A stretch of DNA of 64,000 nucleotides from Sycobia sp. Sy_11 (Eukaryota; Arthropoda; Insecta; Hymenoptera; Epichrysomallidae). The first letter of the stretch is position 1. Every line of letters starts with the position of its first letter. The DNA lies in contig JACCIC010000027.1 in assembly GCA_018907035.1 (NCBI GenBank), positions 2,093,501 to 2,157,500 on the forward strand. The letters run 5' to 3'. The notes under the pieces were generated by a model. It saw only the letters and a program-made list of their open reading frames with translations, was not told where the DNA came from and made no database searches. A program made the position numbers and the translations under genes. Positions 34,760-46,054 of this stretch are shown piece by piece.

Positions 34760-35230
34760 GGAGCGTTTTAATCAAGTATATGTCCATGATCATTAAAATT
34801 GGTCATCGGCAAATTCACACTTATCCGCGTTTGGTTTCAAACATGCAGCTCGTAAGTGGGGAAATACTTGTTGTGATAATTCTAGATACCTCTTTGAGAC
34901 TATTATCGTCCCGTTGACATAGGAAAAAACATGTTTTGCTATTTCTTGTGCAATAACTCTCTCCAACAGTCGTGGAAATGGCGCTGAGGCTGAATGTAAT
35001 CCGCAAAATAGAATCTCGAATTCATAATTATTCTCCTACTACGGTAAATCCAGTAATCTGAATGCTTTTAAGGAGAAGTCTGACTTTCGAATATCCATTT
35101 TTTAAATCAATTATTGACCAATACCTGGCTCCATGTAGTTTATTTAGTGTTGTTTTGATCAGTGGTAATGGATAGACAAGTTTTTTCGTCACTTTTTTAA
35201 TTTTCTGAATCGTGCTTTTTTTATCTTACA
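34760..35230 (-). pseudogene. Ty3/gypsy reverse transcriptase relic
   Basis: Minus strand from about 35215: RFRKLKKVTKKLVYPLPLIK, TTLNKLHGARYWSIIDLKNG, YSKVRL, then after stops NNYEFEILFCGLHSASAPFP, RLLERVIAQEIAKHVF, and SYVNGTIIVSKRYLELSQQV. The YVDD box is altered to YVNG. HLRAACLKPNADKCEFADDQ ends at about 34800. This is the RT palm that the adjacent plus-strand gypsy relic lacks, but the opposite orientation shows it is a separate insertion or an inverted piece. Confidence 0.85.
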
Positions 35231-36830
35231 TTTATGATTACTTTTCAATATTTCTCTTATTTTTAGCCTATGTCGATTAAGGCTGTGTGAGTTGGCTATT
35301 TCCGATTCTTACTTTTGTAAAAATTCGAATTCCATTCTCTTGTTTCAGTTCTCCGGCCGAGCTAGATTGAGCATCAGTACGGCCCGTGAGCATCATTTTC
35401 CCAGTCTATGGTAGTAACTGTTATAGATATTCTCTTTGTTCGCGGCATCATACGGTTGGTACGATACCCTTGGGGATATTACCGCTGGCCTGCCCGAGCC
35501 CTTCGCTGGACAGTGGAGTTGTCCCAGGAAGCTCCCATGTGCCGATCCGTTGAAAGAAAATATTCTATAAAAAAATAAGAACCGTGACAGCGCACGCCGC
35601 GATTTGCGTCGGGGCTGGGGATATTTTCAGTGATGACCACGTCCACTGCGGAGAGACCCGTGGCTGACTCAGATTGCGCGGCGGCAGGTAATTTCTAGTT
35701 CTCGATGGACTTACAGGAACGATCGCTAAGAAAGTGAAAAATTCTTGAGAAAGTAAGATACAATTTGTTCAGATTTGCAGGAGATAGCCTTGCGAATTTA
35801 TTTATAAAGATAATGTCGGTAACATAAATATACGGGGCCGACTCACTACATCGTATGCTGAGTTAGCACTCTACCTGAATAGGCAAACTTCTCCCCCTTC
35901 GCAAGTAAGACGTTCCGAATACCGTCAGTTGTAGCACTTTTACACTCACGCGGGGACCTACAGCGATACATCTTCACCAATTCCCCCTCGACTCGCATTC
36001 CACTCCTCGTGGACGATGCGTGCTTCCGTTTCAGCGAGCCTTGAACGTTGCAACACCGATGAGGTGTACGTAATATGCAGTAATAATTGAAGCCCCGGTG
36101 GACCGAAAATTTATTGAGCTTCCAGGCGTGGATCAAGTGAATTTGACTGATGAAAGCTAAAGGTTCAGCTATACATGCGTATGTACTTCACATCTGCTTT
36201 TTCTAACTTATTTAATAACTGTTTTCTCAAATGGAGAGACAAAGGCAAGCTTGCTCCCCCATCTTCTCCTTTCGCGATCGATCGAACTTCTCGGAACTTT
36301 GGAAGACCGGGTCGTGTGTTTGCATCGCAGTCGGCATGGCACACAATGAGATGCTCGACGGTTCGTCTTATTAAAAAATGTATGTGTGTGTGTATGTGCC
36401 TGCGTGCTCACCACTACGCGCTGGCTGAATTCTTTGGCTGCTAAAAAGAAGAACAGGAGAAGAACGAGAGAACGCTCAATGTTAAGAACAATATTCTCAC
36501 AGATAAACCCAATTAACTTTTATTTAACAAATGTACATACACCTCCTAATGGAATGTGTGGTATTGAGGGTTCAACACCCCCGACAGATTCCGCGGCGTC
36601 AGGTACGAAAGTACGGGGTACAATTATATATAATCATTCATCGGAAACGACAGGGGAGAATTGATACAAACGCAGACGCGAGAAATGGGAGTACTCGCTC
36701 GGCACAGCGACGGCGGGGCCTAACGCTAACCTTCAATTCTCTGGTTATATTCCACACTAGAGGAGATCGGAGCTCATATAAAAAATAATAAGCTAATTGC
36801 TTAACGTTGCGTATACTACTGCGACTGTCT

Positions 36831-36902
<72 letters not shown>

Positions 36903-37899
36903 TTCTCTGCTCAACATCCTTTATAATAGGCTGCTGGATAGTCGAGAGGCACGGGATGAAACTCCTTGCCTCAAATTCGTGCAAGAGGTTGAAGTTCTGG
37001 GGCCACTCAAGATTCGGGGCTAAATAGTTAGACGTGTGAGAGAGGTGGCGACGACGTGTTGTTGGCTTGAAGGTCAGGGCGAGAAGTGTGTTATCTGGTC
37101 GATGGCCAAAGCGAGAAGGAACGCGTTAGTTCTTTTTTCTGTTTCTCTTCCTGCTTGTTCGATCGGCACGGATTTAAGCAGTTTGCGAGTGAGATATTCG
37201 TGATCATCCAGAGTTTTCTTCGAACGCGTAAATACGCGAACATCAAATCGGCGGTCACAAACTTCCCTTCCCAAAACCGACGTAGAACAAGCGTGCCATG
37301 GCTATTAGTTCCGATTTGTATGATCCTGCTATGTGGGCATTTAAACGGTAACTGCAGGAATGCTGTTGCGTATTAGGGGGGGGGCGAAAAACAAAGTAGC
37401 TCTGAGGACTGATTGTTGACGCTAACAATAAGGAAGGATTAATTATAACACCCGCTTGTGTTTTTTTGTATCCTAATCTTATTGGTAAATTATTTAGTTC
37501 AATTAATGTTAAAGCTAATGCTTATGCCTATACACATTATCACCGCGGGTTGTTATATTAATTATTAACCTACTTAAACTATTAATAATACTTAATTAAC
37601 CTATCTTAGTCCTACTGTTACTATCCTATTTTTTATTCATTATAACTCGATTTATCCTAATACTATACTCGAAAAGAAAATTAATATCTTAAATCTAATG
37701 ATAAGTGTTGTTACTGGTGTCTTTTTCTTGCATTCACCAGCTTGACTGCTCACACGTTCTGCCCTTTTCAGATACGTGTTGGATGAGTATATTACGCCGT
37801 TTGTCTCTTCTTCCTTCTTCGCTTTGATGGATGTTGCTGAAACATGTTGTGTGCTTTAGGACTGTGTTAGCTGATTGATTAAGGCACAGCGTTGGTGGG
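35231..37899. other. Unassigned region with patches of higher GC and a long (CT)n
   Basis: No recognisable gene. 35400-36160 and 36180-37380 contain GC-richer patches and short ORFs (35846-36136 minus, 36175-36444 plus, 37086-37376 plus) without domains. On the minus strand an AATAAA around 36523-36518 suggests LTR-type 3' processing, but no LTR ends were found. A (CT)n run occupies 36833-36900 and a G9 run lies near 37376. Possibly remnants of the minus-strand gypsy element. Confidence 0.3.
36833..36900. repeat. (CT)n microsatellite
   Basis: Nearly 70 bp of CT dinucleotide. Confidence 0.95.
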
Positions 37900-37945
37900 A
37901 CAGGCAAGTAGCCTACTGTACTTAATTACAGGCAAGTAGCCTACT
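37900..37945. repeat. Exact 18-bp direct repeat
   Basis: ACAGGCAAGTAGCCTACT occurs at 37900-37917 and 37928-37945 with a 10-bp gap. Outside the pair, AGCGT on the left and ACGCT on the right form a short inverted frame. No gene adjoins it. Confidence 0.85.
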
Positions 37946-38206
37946 TTTATTGAATTAGTCCTCGCCCGCCGACGCTGTTCTGAATCAGAAAAGGGGTTAC
38001 TACTTCTTTTATATTACCCGATCATACGCGACTTTACGTTACTTCGCGGACTACTGGCATTCTCGTTAAATGGTATTTTTCCTTCATGTGTCCATGAAGC
38101 TGTTTGGGTAAGGTTTATTTCACAGTAGTGGAAAAGTGGGAAATCACAGAAACGACCATAAAGAGAAACGCTGGATATATAATTCTTCGGGGCTATTTGT
38201 ACCGGA

Positions 38207-38890
38207 TTAGCTTTTTACTTGTTTAAGTAATCTGAAGCGTCTGACATGATTTTTATGACCGGCTGCTGACCTCTTACTGGTCATAATACTTTCCATAGTG
38301 TCAACACTACAGTGGAGCTTTCGTTTATTAGACTCACCTCTTCCCTTTCTGTCGCGCCTTGACTTGACACCTAACGTATTGTATTTAGCTCGTTCCCCGA
38401 TTGCGTCCCGCAGTCGTTCTCCCCCGTTCTGGACGAGCCGTACACGTGTGTACGTCGTCGGTTGCCTTACCACACCTGTAACAGAATCTTCTGTACCATG
38501 AGTGTGGACAGGTGGCGCATCGATGCCTCTTTGTACCACAATTCCAGCAGCCGCTTATTCTCTTACGTCTCTCTTCGACACACTACCTAAGCCTGGTAGT
38601 TGCCTTGCTAGGAGTGACGGATGTGGTCTTTTTGGGAGTATAAAATTGTGGGGTAGTGAGACTACTAAGGCCACCAAGGCCGAAAGTGCTATCTGGGAGC
38701 TGGCGGTATTATTGATCGTTGCATGTGGCCCATCGAATATCTCGTATATGCTTGCGACGGGGGCAGTTGCGAAACCTTTCTTATCCTTGATGTTGTATGT
38801 ATCATCGTGGCTGATTAGGGATTTATCTGAGCATAATCCGTTCGATCTCATCTGTGCCTCGAGTGCCTTGAATGAAAAAATCCGTAACAT
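38207..38890 (-). other. Two adjoining unassigned ORFs
   Basis: Minus-strand frames at 38890-38555 (111 codons) and 38539-38207 (110 codons) are open, in less AT-rich DNA, but a plus-strand frame (38502-38927) overlaps with similar length. Segments such as GFATAPVASIYEIFDGPHAT look protein-like, and the second ORF is Arg/Lys-rich, as gag C-termini can be. I recognise no domain. The combination could be a decayed retrotransposon gag or chance. Confidence 0.25.
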
Positions 38891-38994
38891 AAGTTGTTGC
38901 TACTTTGTTGCTAATTTAATAAAATAAACCTCATTTGCTTCTACTTTATTTTTTTACATTTATGAGATTTTTTATGCAAACATCGCTATATATC

Positions 38995-39185
38995 CTTTAT
39001 TTAACGTAGTTTCTCAACGAAGCCAAAACATGTAGCCGAGTGATGCCGTGATGAAAATTCACGGACTCGTGGCCAGTCTCACATTCTGTTTTCAGTATAT
39101 TGCTAGCTTTAAATAAATAAGTTGGATTCGATACAATGGTCTTTTGTTGGTTTGACCACTGACTGCATTGAAGCCGTATTTCATC
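38995..39185 (-). mobile_element. mariner fragment (catalytic-domain piece)
   Basis: Minus strand: SNPTYLFKASNILKTECETG, HESVNFHHGITRLHVLASLR, NYVK and a stop. This matches the block around the second catalytic Asp of mariner transposase (usual form HDNARPHVA), with the Asp lost. The DNA also resembles the minus-strand mariner at 56600-57613: both contain a variant of AAGTTGG-TTCGATA-AATGGTC. Both ends are truncated; the Waldo-like LINE starts a few tens of bases away. Confidence 0.6.
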
Positions 39186-39199
39186 TAATAGATATAAAA

Positions 39200-39266
39200 C
39201 TGAGAAGGTATATATATATATATACCTATATATGTGTGTGTGTGTGTATATGTGTGTGTGTTTGTG
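39200..39266. repeat. (TA)n/(TG)n microsatellite at the 3' end of the R1-clade LINE
   Basis: TA repeats pass into TGTGTGTGTGTGTATATGTGTG, then TTTGTGTG, directly next to the LINE 3' terminus. Confidence 0.95.
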
Positions 39267-39477
39267 TGTTTTATTAGGCGTAGGCAGAGCAAGCTCTGCA
39301 CTAGTGGCCTCTCGAAACCAGCATCCCACCGGAACTATCCGGGAATATTACCTCGGCGGGGCTGTTAGTGAGCCTATACGACTCCTCTTCTTATGACACT
39401 ATCCTACGTCCCCCATCCACACAAGTGATCAGGGGTTCGGTGTTCGTCCTCTGCATCTTAAAATAGAATAGAATCAG

Positions 39478-42477
39478 TTAGCCTGGTTCATCCTGGGCCA
39501 TTCGCCTAGTTATATCGGCATTTCTAAGTTTGGTCATCACCGCTTTTGCGAAACTGGCTACTGCCTTCCAGGTTTCAGAAGATTCCAGCATTATTGATAG
39601 GATGCTCTCTGGTCTTATTGGCTTATTGATGATGTTCATCAAGTGCTCACGTTGTGTTCTAAAACGAGGGCAGCTCACTAATATATGCTCGGCATCCTCG
39701 ACCAAAGTCGGACAGATGGGGCAAAAATCATTATTATCCAGGTGAAAGCGGTGGAAATAGAACCTAAAGCAACCATGTCCAGTCAGCAACTGGGTTAGGT
39801 GGAAATCGAATTCCCCGTGTTTCCTGTTGATCTATCTGTGTATGTCTGGAAGGATACGATAACTCCATCGGCCTTTGCTAGAATCGGTCCATCGTTTTTG
39901 CCATATTTCTATAGAACGATAACGTTCCACGTTTTTAGCACCTTGTAGAGAATCCACTGCGGCCTTACATATGTTGTGCAGCCTAGCCAGTTCATCTGCA
40001 GCTAAATCGAAAGGAAGAATTCCGGCAAGTACCTCAGCAGCATCGATGGATACTGTCCTGTAACCACTAATAATACGTATATACGAGCGACGACGGGTCG
40101 CAATGGCCAGCTCACAATACGATTTAATTCCACATGCATGATGCCAGATTGGTGCTGCATACATGCTGACAGAACTAACAACATAAGCTAATAGCTTCCT
40201 CTGGGGTGGGCGTGGGCCACCAATGTTAGGCATGAGCCGAATTGATGAATGAAATGAAATTCGTTGCGCTTTTTCGCCAGATATCTTTAGATGCTCTTTT
40301 CAAGTTTAACCTGGCATCAAGCTGTACATCCAAGTATCGTAAAGATGGCGCAGAACTAATGCGGCAGCTACCAACTTTAAGAGTAATACTATCTACCTTC
40401 TTACGACTGCTGACAAGAACTACTTCTGTCTTGTGCTCCGATGATTGTAGACCAGCCATTAACTGACTTAATCCATCTACTGATGTTGCTGATTGCCTCA
40501 TTGACATTTTCAGTGAGTTCATCAAGGGTCTTAGACGTCACCACTAGAGCGATATCGTCGGCGTACCCTACTGTTATTGAACCAGGCGGTTGTGGAATCC
40601 TCAACACGTCATCATACATAATATTCCACAATATAGGTCCCATAACTGAGCCCTGGGGGACTCCCGCACTAATCTTATGCGATACAATGCCTTCATCCGT
40701 TCGGTATAATATCATCCTATTCTCAAAGTAGCTGGCCACGAAATTCTGTAAATAACCAGGTACTTCGAACTCTTTAAGAGAATTCATAATCGAAGACCAG
40801 CGCGCTGAATTAAAGGCATTCTTGACATCTAAAGCGACAATGGCACAATACTGTTTAGTGCCACCTTTTCATCTCTTACCACTGATTGCATTTCTTGCGG
40901 TACACACTACCAGTTTAATGGTATCGACTGTTGATTTTGATTTCCGAAATCCAAATTGGCGTGAGGATAAGCCGTGCAATCCTTCAGTGAATGCTTCCAG
41001 TCGGCTACATATTATTTTTTCAAATATTTTACCTACCGTATCGAGCATACACAATGGCCTGTATGATGAAGGATCATCAAGTGGTTTATTGCCCTTAGGT
41101 AACAGGAATAATCTTTGAGTTTTCCAGCACTCAGGAAAAATACCCTCAAGAAGACAAGCATTATATACTTTTAGAAATATAGATGGATTCTTCTGTATCG
41201 CCAACTTAACTGCAGCATTAGGGATACCATCAGAGCCAGGGGCAGCATTGTCTCTAGTCTTAGCGTAAGCATTATGTAGCTCCATTTCTCTTATAGTAGG
41301 TGTATCGCCCGAGTTTTGCGTGCGCAGTACAGTCCCATGGGTGTCATTGGGAAAGAGAGCGGAAACAATCTTATCAATCAATACCGTGCTAGTGGATTGT
41401 ATTGGTGCCCTACTCAATCGTGCCATGACTGTTTTGTATGGTCGTCCCCATAAGTCATTGTTGGCCTCTGCACACAGTTCAAGCCAGCATCGACGCTTGC
41501 TTGCCTTAATGGCCTTGACAAGCGCTCTTTGTGCTTCTTTAAATAAACTATTAAACGTATCACGATGGGTGCGGTCTCTTTGGGCAAGTCTACGTGCGCG
41601 ATGACATAGTTTGCGCAATTCTGCAATTTCATTTGTCCACCAGTAGACAGATTGACGATGTTTAAATCCGCTCTTAGTCCTAGTCATCGATGCATCACAT
41701 GCTTCAGAGATATGCTTCATGAGTGCATTAGCCAAATGGCCTGGTGCACCATATTCTAAACGCTCTTCTGATATTATAGTGGCGAACAGTTCACAGTCTA
41801 GCGATCTGATGTTCAATTTCCGTGTGGGCATCCACTCATTACACTTGTTCTTTACTTTCTTCTCTGCAATCTCGCACAAGATCGCCCTGTGATCACTGTG
41901 GATGATAGGTCGCTTACTCTCCAATTAAGGATCCGCTGAATCAAGTCATCACTGGCAAACGTTACATCAATGACTGATTTTTTATCACCCCTAATGAAAG
42001 TGGATTCAAATCCCTTATTAACCACGTGGAGTTGAAGAAAATTAAGGCCATCAAGCAGCATACTACCTCTGTTATTTGTTGAAGCGCTTCCCCAGGCTGT
42101 GGACCACGTGTTAAAATCGCCAGCGATTAATAATGGTTTCTTGTCCATGGCTTCATCAACTAATTTAGCTACAAGGATTTCGAACTACTTGTCCGTCAAG
42201 CTTGGAGGAGCATATACACTAAAGAGTTATATATTTCTTGTATTTTAGCCCAGGATATCAATTCGCTCCGATGAATCGACTGCTTTAGTACCTGCCTATT
42301 TTAACCAATCCAGAGGGCAGCTCTATTGCTTGTGTCACTTATCCAGTGCTGTGGTCTGACCCTGTCACAATATGGTTCGGAGATTACAGCAATGTCTATT
42401 CTTAGCTCCTTTATGGTCTGTTTCAGCAGGTCATGAGCTGCTACGTAATGGTTGGTATTCAGTTGGAGTATTCTCAT
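39478..42477 (-). pseudogene. R1-clade LINE ORF2: endonuclease, reverse transcriptase, CCHC end
   Basis: Starts MRILQLNTNHYVAAHDLLKQ at the ATG 42477-42475, with IDIAVISEPYCD. After stops the APE-type endonuclease continues: PLLIAGDFNTWSTAWGSAST, NRGSMLLDGL and KKSVIDVTFASDDLIQRILN; near 41915 a frameshift leads into IIHSDHRAILCEI. The RT follows with PGSDGIPNAAVKLAI, SSYRPLCMLDTVGKIFEKII and QFGFRKSKSTVDTI. After a frameshift come ALDVKNAFNSA, AGVPQGSVMGPILWNIMYDD and VGYADDIALVV. The C-terminus has FHLDNNDFCPICPTLVEDAE then HILVSCPRF, a CCHC motif, and the stop at 39478. All key RT residues are visible; three or four frame breaks inactivate it. Confidence 0.85.
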
Positions 42478-43856
42478 GTTTTATGTCTGTTTAAAAACTC
42501 CACAGTGATCGGGCACTTATAGCTGTATGCTGGATGGTTAATCTCCTTTTTTCTTTCACATTTACAGAGTAAACAGCAGGGCTCGTTTACACACAGCTTG
42601 GATAGATGGTCTTTTCCACCGCAGTGCCTGCAAAGTTTAGTTCTGTCAGGGCCCGAGCACACGGCCGCTAAATGGCCAATCTGCCAACACCTGAAGCAGC
42701 GCTTTATTTCTGTTTTTTTCGAACTCTGCAGCTGACCCATCCGATTCGAACATACCCTGCACGTAGTAACTTAGCTGTGTGGCTATATGGTACAGACACC
42801 ACCGCCGTCTGAGTACCCCCATAAGCTTGCCGCTAGGAACGAGCGAATAGCAGGTTAGTCTCCTTTAGTTCGAGGTGTGTCTTCAGAGCCTCTAATACTT
42901 CATCCTTTGTAGTGACCTCATCTATATCTTTAATCTCCAAAGTAATAAGATTAGTTAGGACCGAAGTGGATGCGTTATGGCCAACCTTAGTTTCAACAAT
43001 GCGAGCCAACTTATGTGCATCTTTGGCTGTCCGTTCCAACTAAAGTACAAGGGCACCGCTTGCGTTTCTGCGTATTCTGTTAACCTCATTCTTCACATGA
43101 GATAACTTCGGGTCATTCTTTATTCGACGCAGTACCTCCGCGTATGAGTACCCCCATAAGCTTGCCGCAAGGAACGAGCGATTAACAGGTTAGTCTCCTT
43201 TAGTTCGAGGTGTGTCTTCAGAGCCTCTAATACTTCATCGTTTGTAGTGACCTCATCTATATATTTTTAATCTCCAAAGTAATAAGATTAGTCAGGACCG
43301 AAGTGGATTCGCTATGGCCAACCTTAGTTTCAACAATGCGAGCCAACTCATGTGCATCTTTGGCTGTCCGCTCCAACTGAAGTACAAGGGCACCGCTTGC
43401 ATTTCTGCGTATCCTGCTAACGTCATTCTTCACATGAGATAACTTCGGGTCATTCTTTATTTGACGCAGTACCTCGGCGTATGTAACTCCTTCATCGGCC
43501 TTAATCAAAATGGAATTAGGCCTATTTCGTCCATTAAGCCTGCGTGTACTAGATAATTCTTTCTCTTTACCTTTAGAAGTAGATATTCCGTTTGTAGGTA
43601 CACCATACAAGTACATACTCCGATGATCGTTTGTCGGTACTCCAACCGATTCTGGTGGTCCCCTTAAGCCCAATGGTGGTTCTTTCGTCCTTTTGCCACC
43701 TATTGTTTTAGGAGTGGAATCCATCCCTTCGGCTGCGCTTCGTTTGGTATCAGAACGTAGACTCGGCGTAGTCTGAGTCACCACTTTATGAGTACCAGGA
43801 CGGTGATACTGCAACAGATCATCCTCTGCCATACTGATGCATTTGTATATTGCCAT
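42474..43856 (-). pseudogene. R1-clade LINE ORF1 (gag-like, zinc knuckles)
   Basis: Starts MAIYKCISMAEDDLLQYHRP at 43856. The N-terminal half is basic and Ser/Pro-rich; then VTYAEVLRQIKNDPKLSHVK, LVLQLERTAKDAHELARIVE and TNLITLEIK lead into the duplicated segment (42811-43482), which breaks the frame. The C-terminal part has RCFRCWQIGHLAAVC and CRHCGGKDHLSKLC, plus a longer third Cys/His motif beginning CCLLCKCERKKEINHPAYSY, as usual in R1-clade ORF1. ORF1 ends at TGA 42476-42474, overlapping the ORF2 ATG as ATGA. The function would be RNA binding and particle formation; this copy cannot make a full product. Confidence 0.8.
42811..43482. repeat. Tandem duplication, about 335 bp, inside ORF1
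   Basis: Two units, 42811-43145 and 43146-43482, both begin GAGTACCCCCATAAGCTTGC and both end with a variant of CGCAGTACCT-CGCGTAT. They are near-identical with scattered substitutions, showing a duplication within the element followed by some divergence. Confidence 0.9.
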
Positions 43857-43875
43857 ACTGAGGTATTATGTGGGA

Positions 43876-43878
43876 GTG

Positions 43879-43921
<43 letters not shown>

Positions 43922-43936
43922 GCATATATATATATG
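43876..43936. repeat. (TG)n/(TA)n microsatellite at the 5' end of the R1-clade LINE
   Basis: TGTGTGTGTG followed by a long TA run and TGCATATATATATA, matching the dinucleotide types at the other end of the LINE. Confidence 0.95.
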
Positions 43937-45059
43937 GAAAAGAAGACTAGAACTTCACATTGTGATCTTCTATAGTTTTTTTATCGCGCCATCCCTCGGC
44001 GTGAGAAACCGTAAGGCGTTCGCACGCACGCTGTTGCGCCTTATCCTTGGCACTGTCTCCCATCCCCTTTACCTCACCGCTCTGCGAGGCAGGCACGAAG
44101 CCGTCCACAAGGGAACGAGAGGTTAGGAAGATGTAAATACCACCATCGATCGGCAGTAAGAACTTAACCAATCAAGGGAGTGACCTGCATGGAGTACCGG
44201 GAATTCACGATGCGGAGTGGAATGTACAAGTGCACCATTGGTGTACATTACTCGTCCAAACCGGGAAACCGTCCAAAAGCTATCCCGAGCTGAAAAGGTA
44301 GGGGGATAAGAACACCTCTCGAACGAATGAGGGATATATTTTTTTCTATTTCTTTTGATATCAATATTAAATTTAAGATTTTCCTTTGTGTTGTTGGAAA
44401 AGCTCTGCGAGCGTCCTGACTCTTTATATTACGTTTGCAGCGAAGTAGCGAACGGCGCAATATACTAATTAACAATAAAGGAGAAAAATTTGCTATGAGT
44501 GTTACATAGAGAGGGAAACACTATATTAGAACTTCGGATTGAAAAAAAAATTAAGTCATGAAGAAATAAATGAAAATCAAAAAAATAGGAGAGATCTGTA
44601 CAAGGGGAAATGAACACACATATGACTTGCCTAGATCATTAGCGATTGCTAACAAAAGAGGAAAAAAGGGGTTAAATAACTTTTTGCCACACAGAAATCA
44701 AGTTGTGATATCGCTTGAAGTGTCAGGTGAAAGAGAAAGAATATTGAACAAGATAATCAACTTTAGATTGAACAAAGACTTCAATAAGTGGTGCATTGTT
44801 TACTGATATTCTAGTTTTAAATTTAGTTATAGATTCAGAAAACGGACAGTTCATTCTAACGGAAGGATTTGTGTATCTATTGCAATTCTATTAGTTACTT
44901 AATTTTCGTAAAAGTTTTCGAGTATAAGTTGTTAAAGTACAATCGAGTATTAATAAATATAGACAGAGGAAACCAAACCTTGTTCTAAACCTCAGAAATT
45001 TATTTTTATTTGATTTCCAAAAAAAATATTATATCTTCTTTATTTAATGTAAGGATGTG
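43937..45059. other. Spacer with unassigned patches
   Basis: 43940-44340 is GC-richer and may be part of another element; its AAGCTATCCCGAG at 44277-44289 and nearby GGGGATAAGAAC recur in similar form at 5049-5074. A small plus-strand ORF (44570-44806) is lysine-rich without a domain. The rest is AT-rich. Confidence 0.35.
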
Positions 45060-46054
45060 CGCCGAATCGAGGTTGAGTTAGACAATATGCTCACTTATTT
45101 TATTAGGTTGTAAAAGTCTAAATTTTAAGTATATGTACTCTCTCTAGGGGCTGCATGAGCGTGACGGGTGAGAGGGCTGATGCCGGGGGAGCAAGAAGGA
45201 GCGCTTATTGGATGTACTGATCCTTTTTGGATCTGTACAACACTGAGAGTTCCGTATCCTTCCCTGGCTCATAAGTATTTGGATCGGGAATTCAGATCCC
45301 TATAAACGGGCTCTCCGATGGGAGGATCCCTATAAACGGATATCCTAAGAATGGCTATGAGAGTACGGATGATATATGTATGGATGTGAGAGTCAGGGAA
45401 AAGGGTAAGGCTCCTCGGTAACTAAGAAGCAGCCTGCGGCTGAGAAACGGCGACTCTTGGTCTGCTAATTAGCCGGTAATCCAAAGTGTTAGATATCGTG
45501 CTGAAGGATGAATGGCACAAAGGTGATTGTGTCGAAAACGGTTCCATAGGGAAACCAGGTCGAATCCCATCGTATTGCAGGCCTTACCCGGTAGTGCGGC
45601 CCATGACGAATGGACTCTATATACCCGCAATACTCGTGGGAACAGAAACGGAAAAATCTGTAAACATCGAGATGGAAGTAGGGGGGAGCACGAGGTGGAA
45701 GAAAGTCGGGCTTTGTTACCGACAGAAACCATCTCGGAGGCACTGAGACCTGTTCAGGCTACTAAATAGGGAGAGATGAGTGCACATGAAGGCACGGGTA
45801 TGAACTGAGTGGAGCACAGAGAAAGAAACTCTTAAAACAGAAAGCCATGGAAGAGGGTCTACCTGTTCCTACATCGGGGGCGGGGAGAAAGCGGAGGTAG
45901 GCAGAAAAGAGACGGGCACTAACCGTACTGACTGCGACGGCCTCGGCTGCTCCAGTCACTGATTCGGGAAAAAGGGGACCCTCAACCAGCCTCGGGCCTA
46001 CGAGCAGGGGCTGAAGAAGGTACGTACGTAGGCGCAGCATCTCACCTACCTAGA

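Larger units (their letters stand above)
39267..43875 (-). mobile_element. Nearly full-length R1-clade LINE (Waldo-type) in a TG/TA microsatellite
   Basis: A minus-strand element of about 4.6 kb with ORF1 (three Cys/His knuckles) and ORF2 (apurinic endonuclease, reverse transcriptase, C-terminal CCHC). A 3' UTR of about 200 bp (39477-39267) runs straight into TG repeats, and the 5' end (about 43875) abuts another TG/TA tract. R1-clade families such as Waldo and Mino are known to insert into AC-rich microsatellites, and the flanks here fit that. It has a tandem duplication in ORF1 and a few frameshifts and stops, but it is the best-preserved retroelement in the window. The family name is inferred from target and clade. 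Confidence 0.8.

Noticed and set aside
36797..37027. ORFs through the (CT)n tract (Leu-Ser or Arg-Glu repeats)
   Set aside because: Dinucleotide repeats lack stops in several frames; these are not genes.
40242..41604. Several plus-strand ORFs of 70-98 codons
   Set aside because: They are antisense to the RT of the R1-clade LINE, which has all diagnostic motifs on the minus strand.
44570..44806. 78-codon lysine-rich ORF
   Set aside because: No domain, AT-driven composition, and no promoter, splice or element context.
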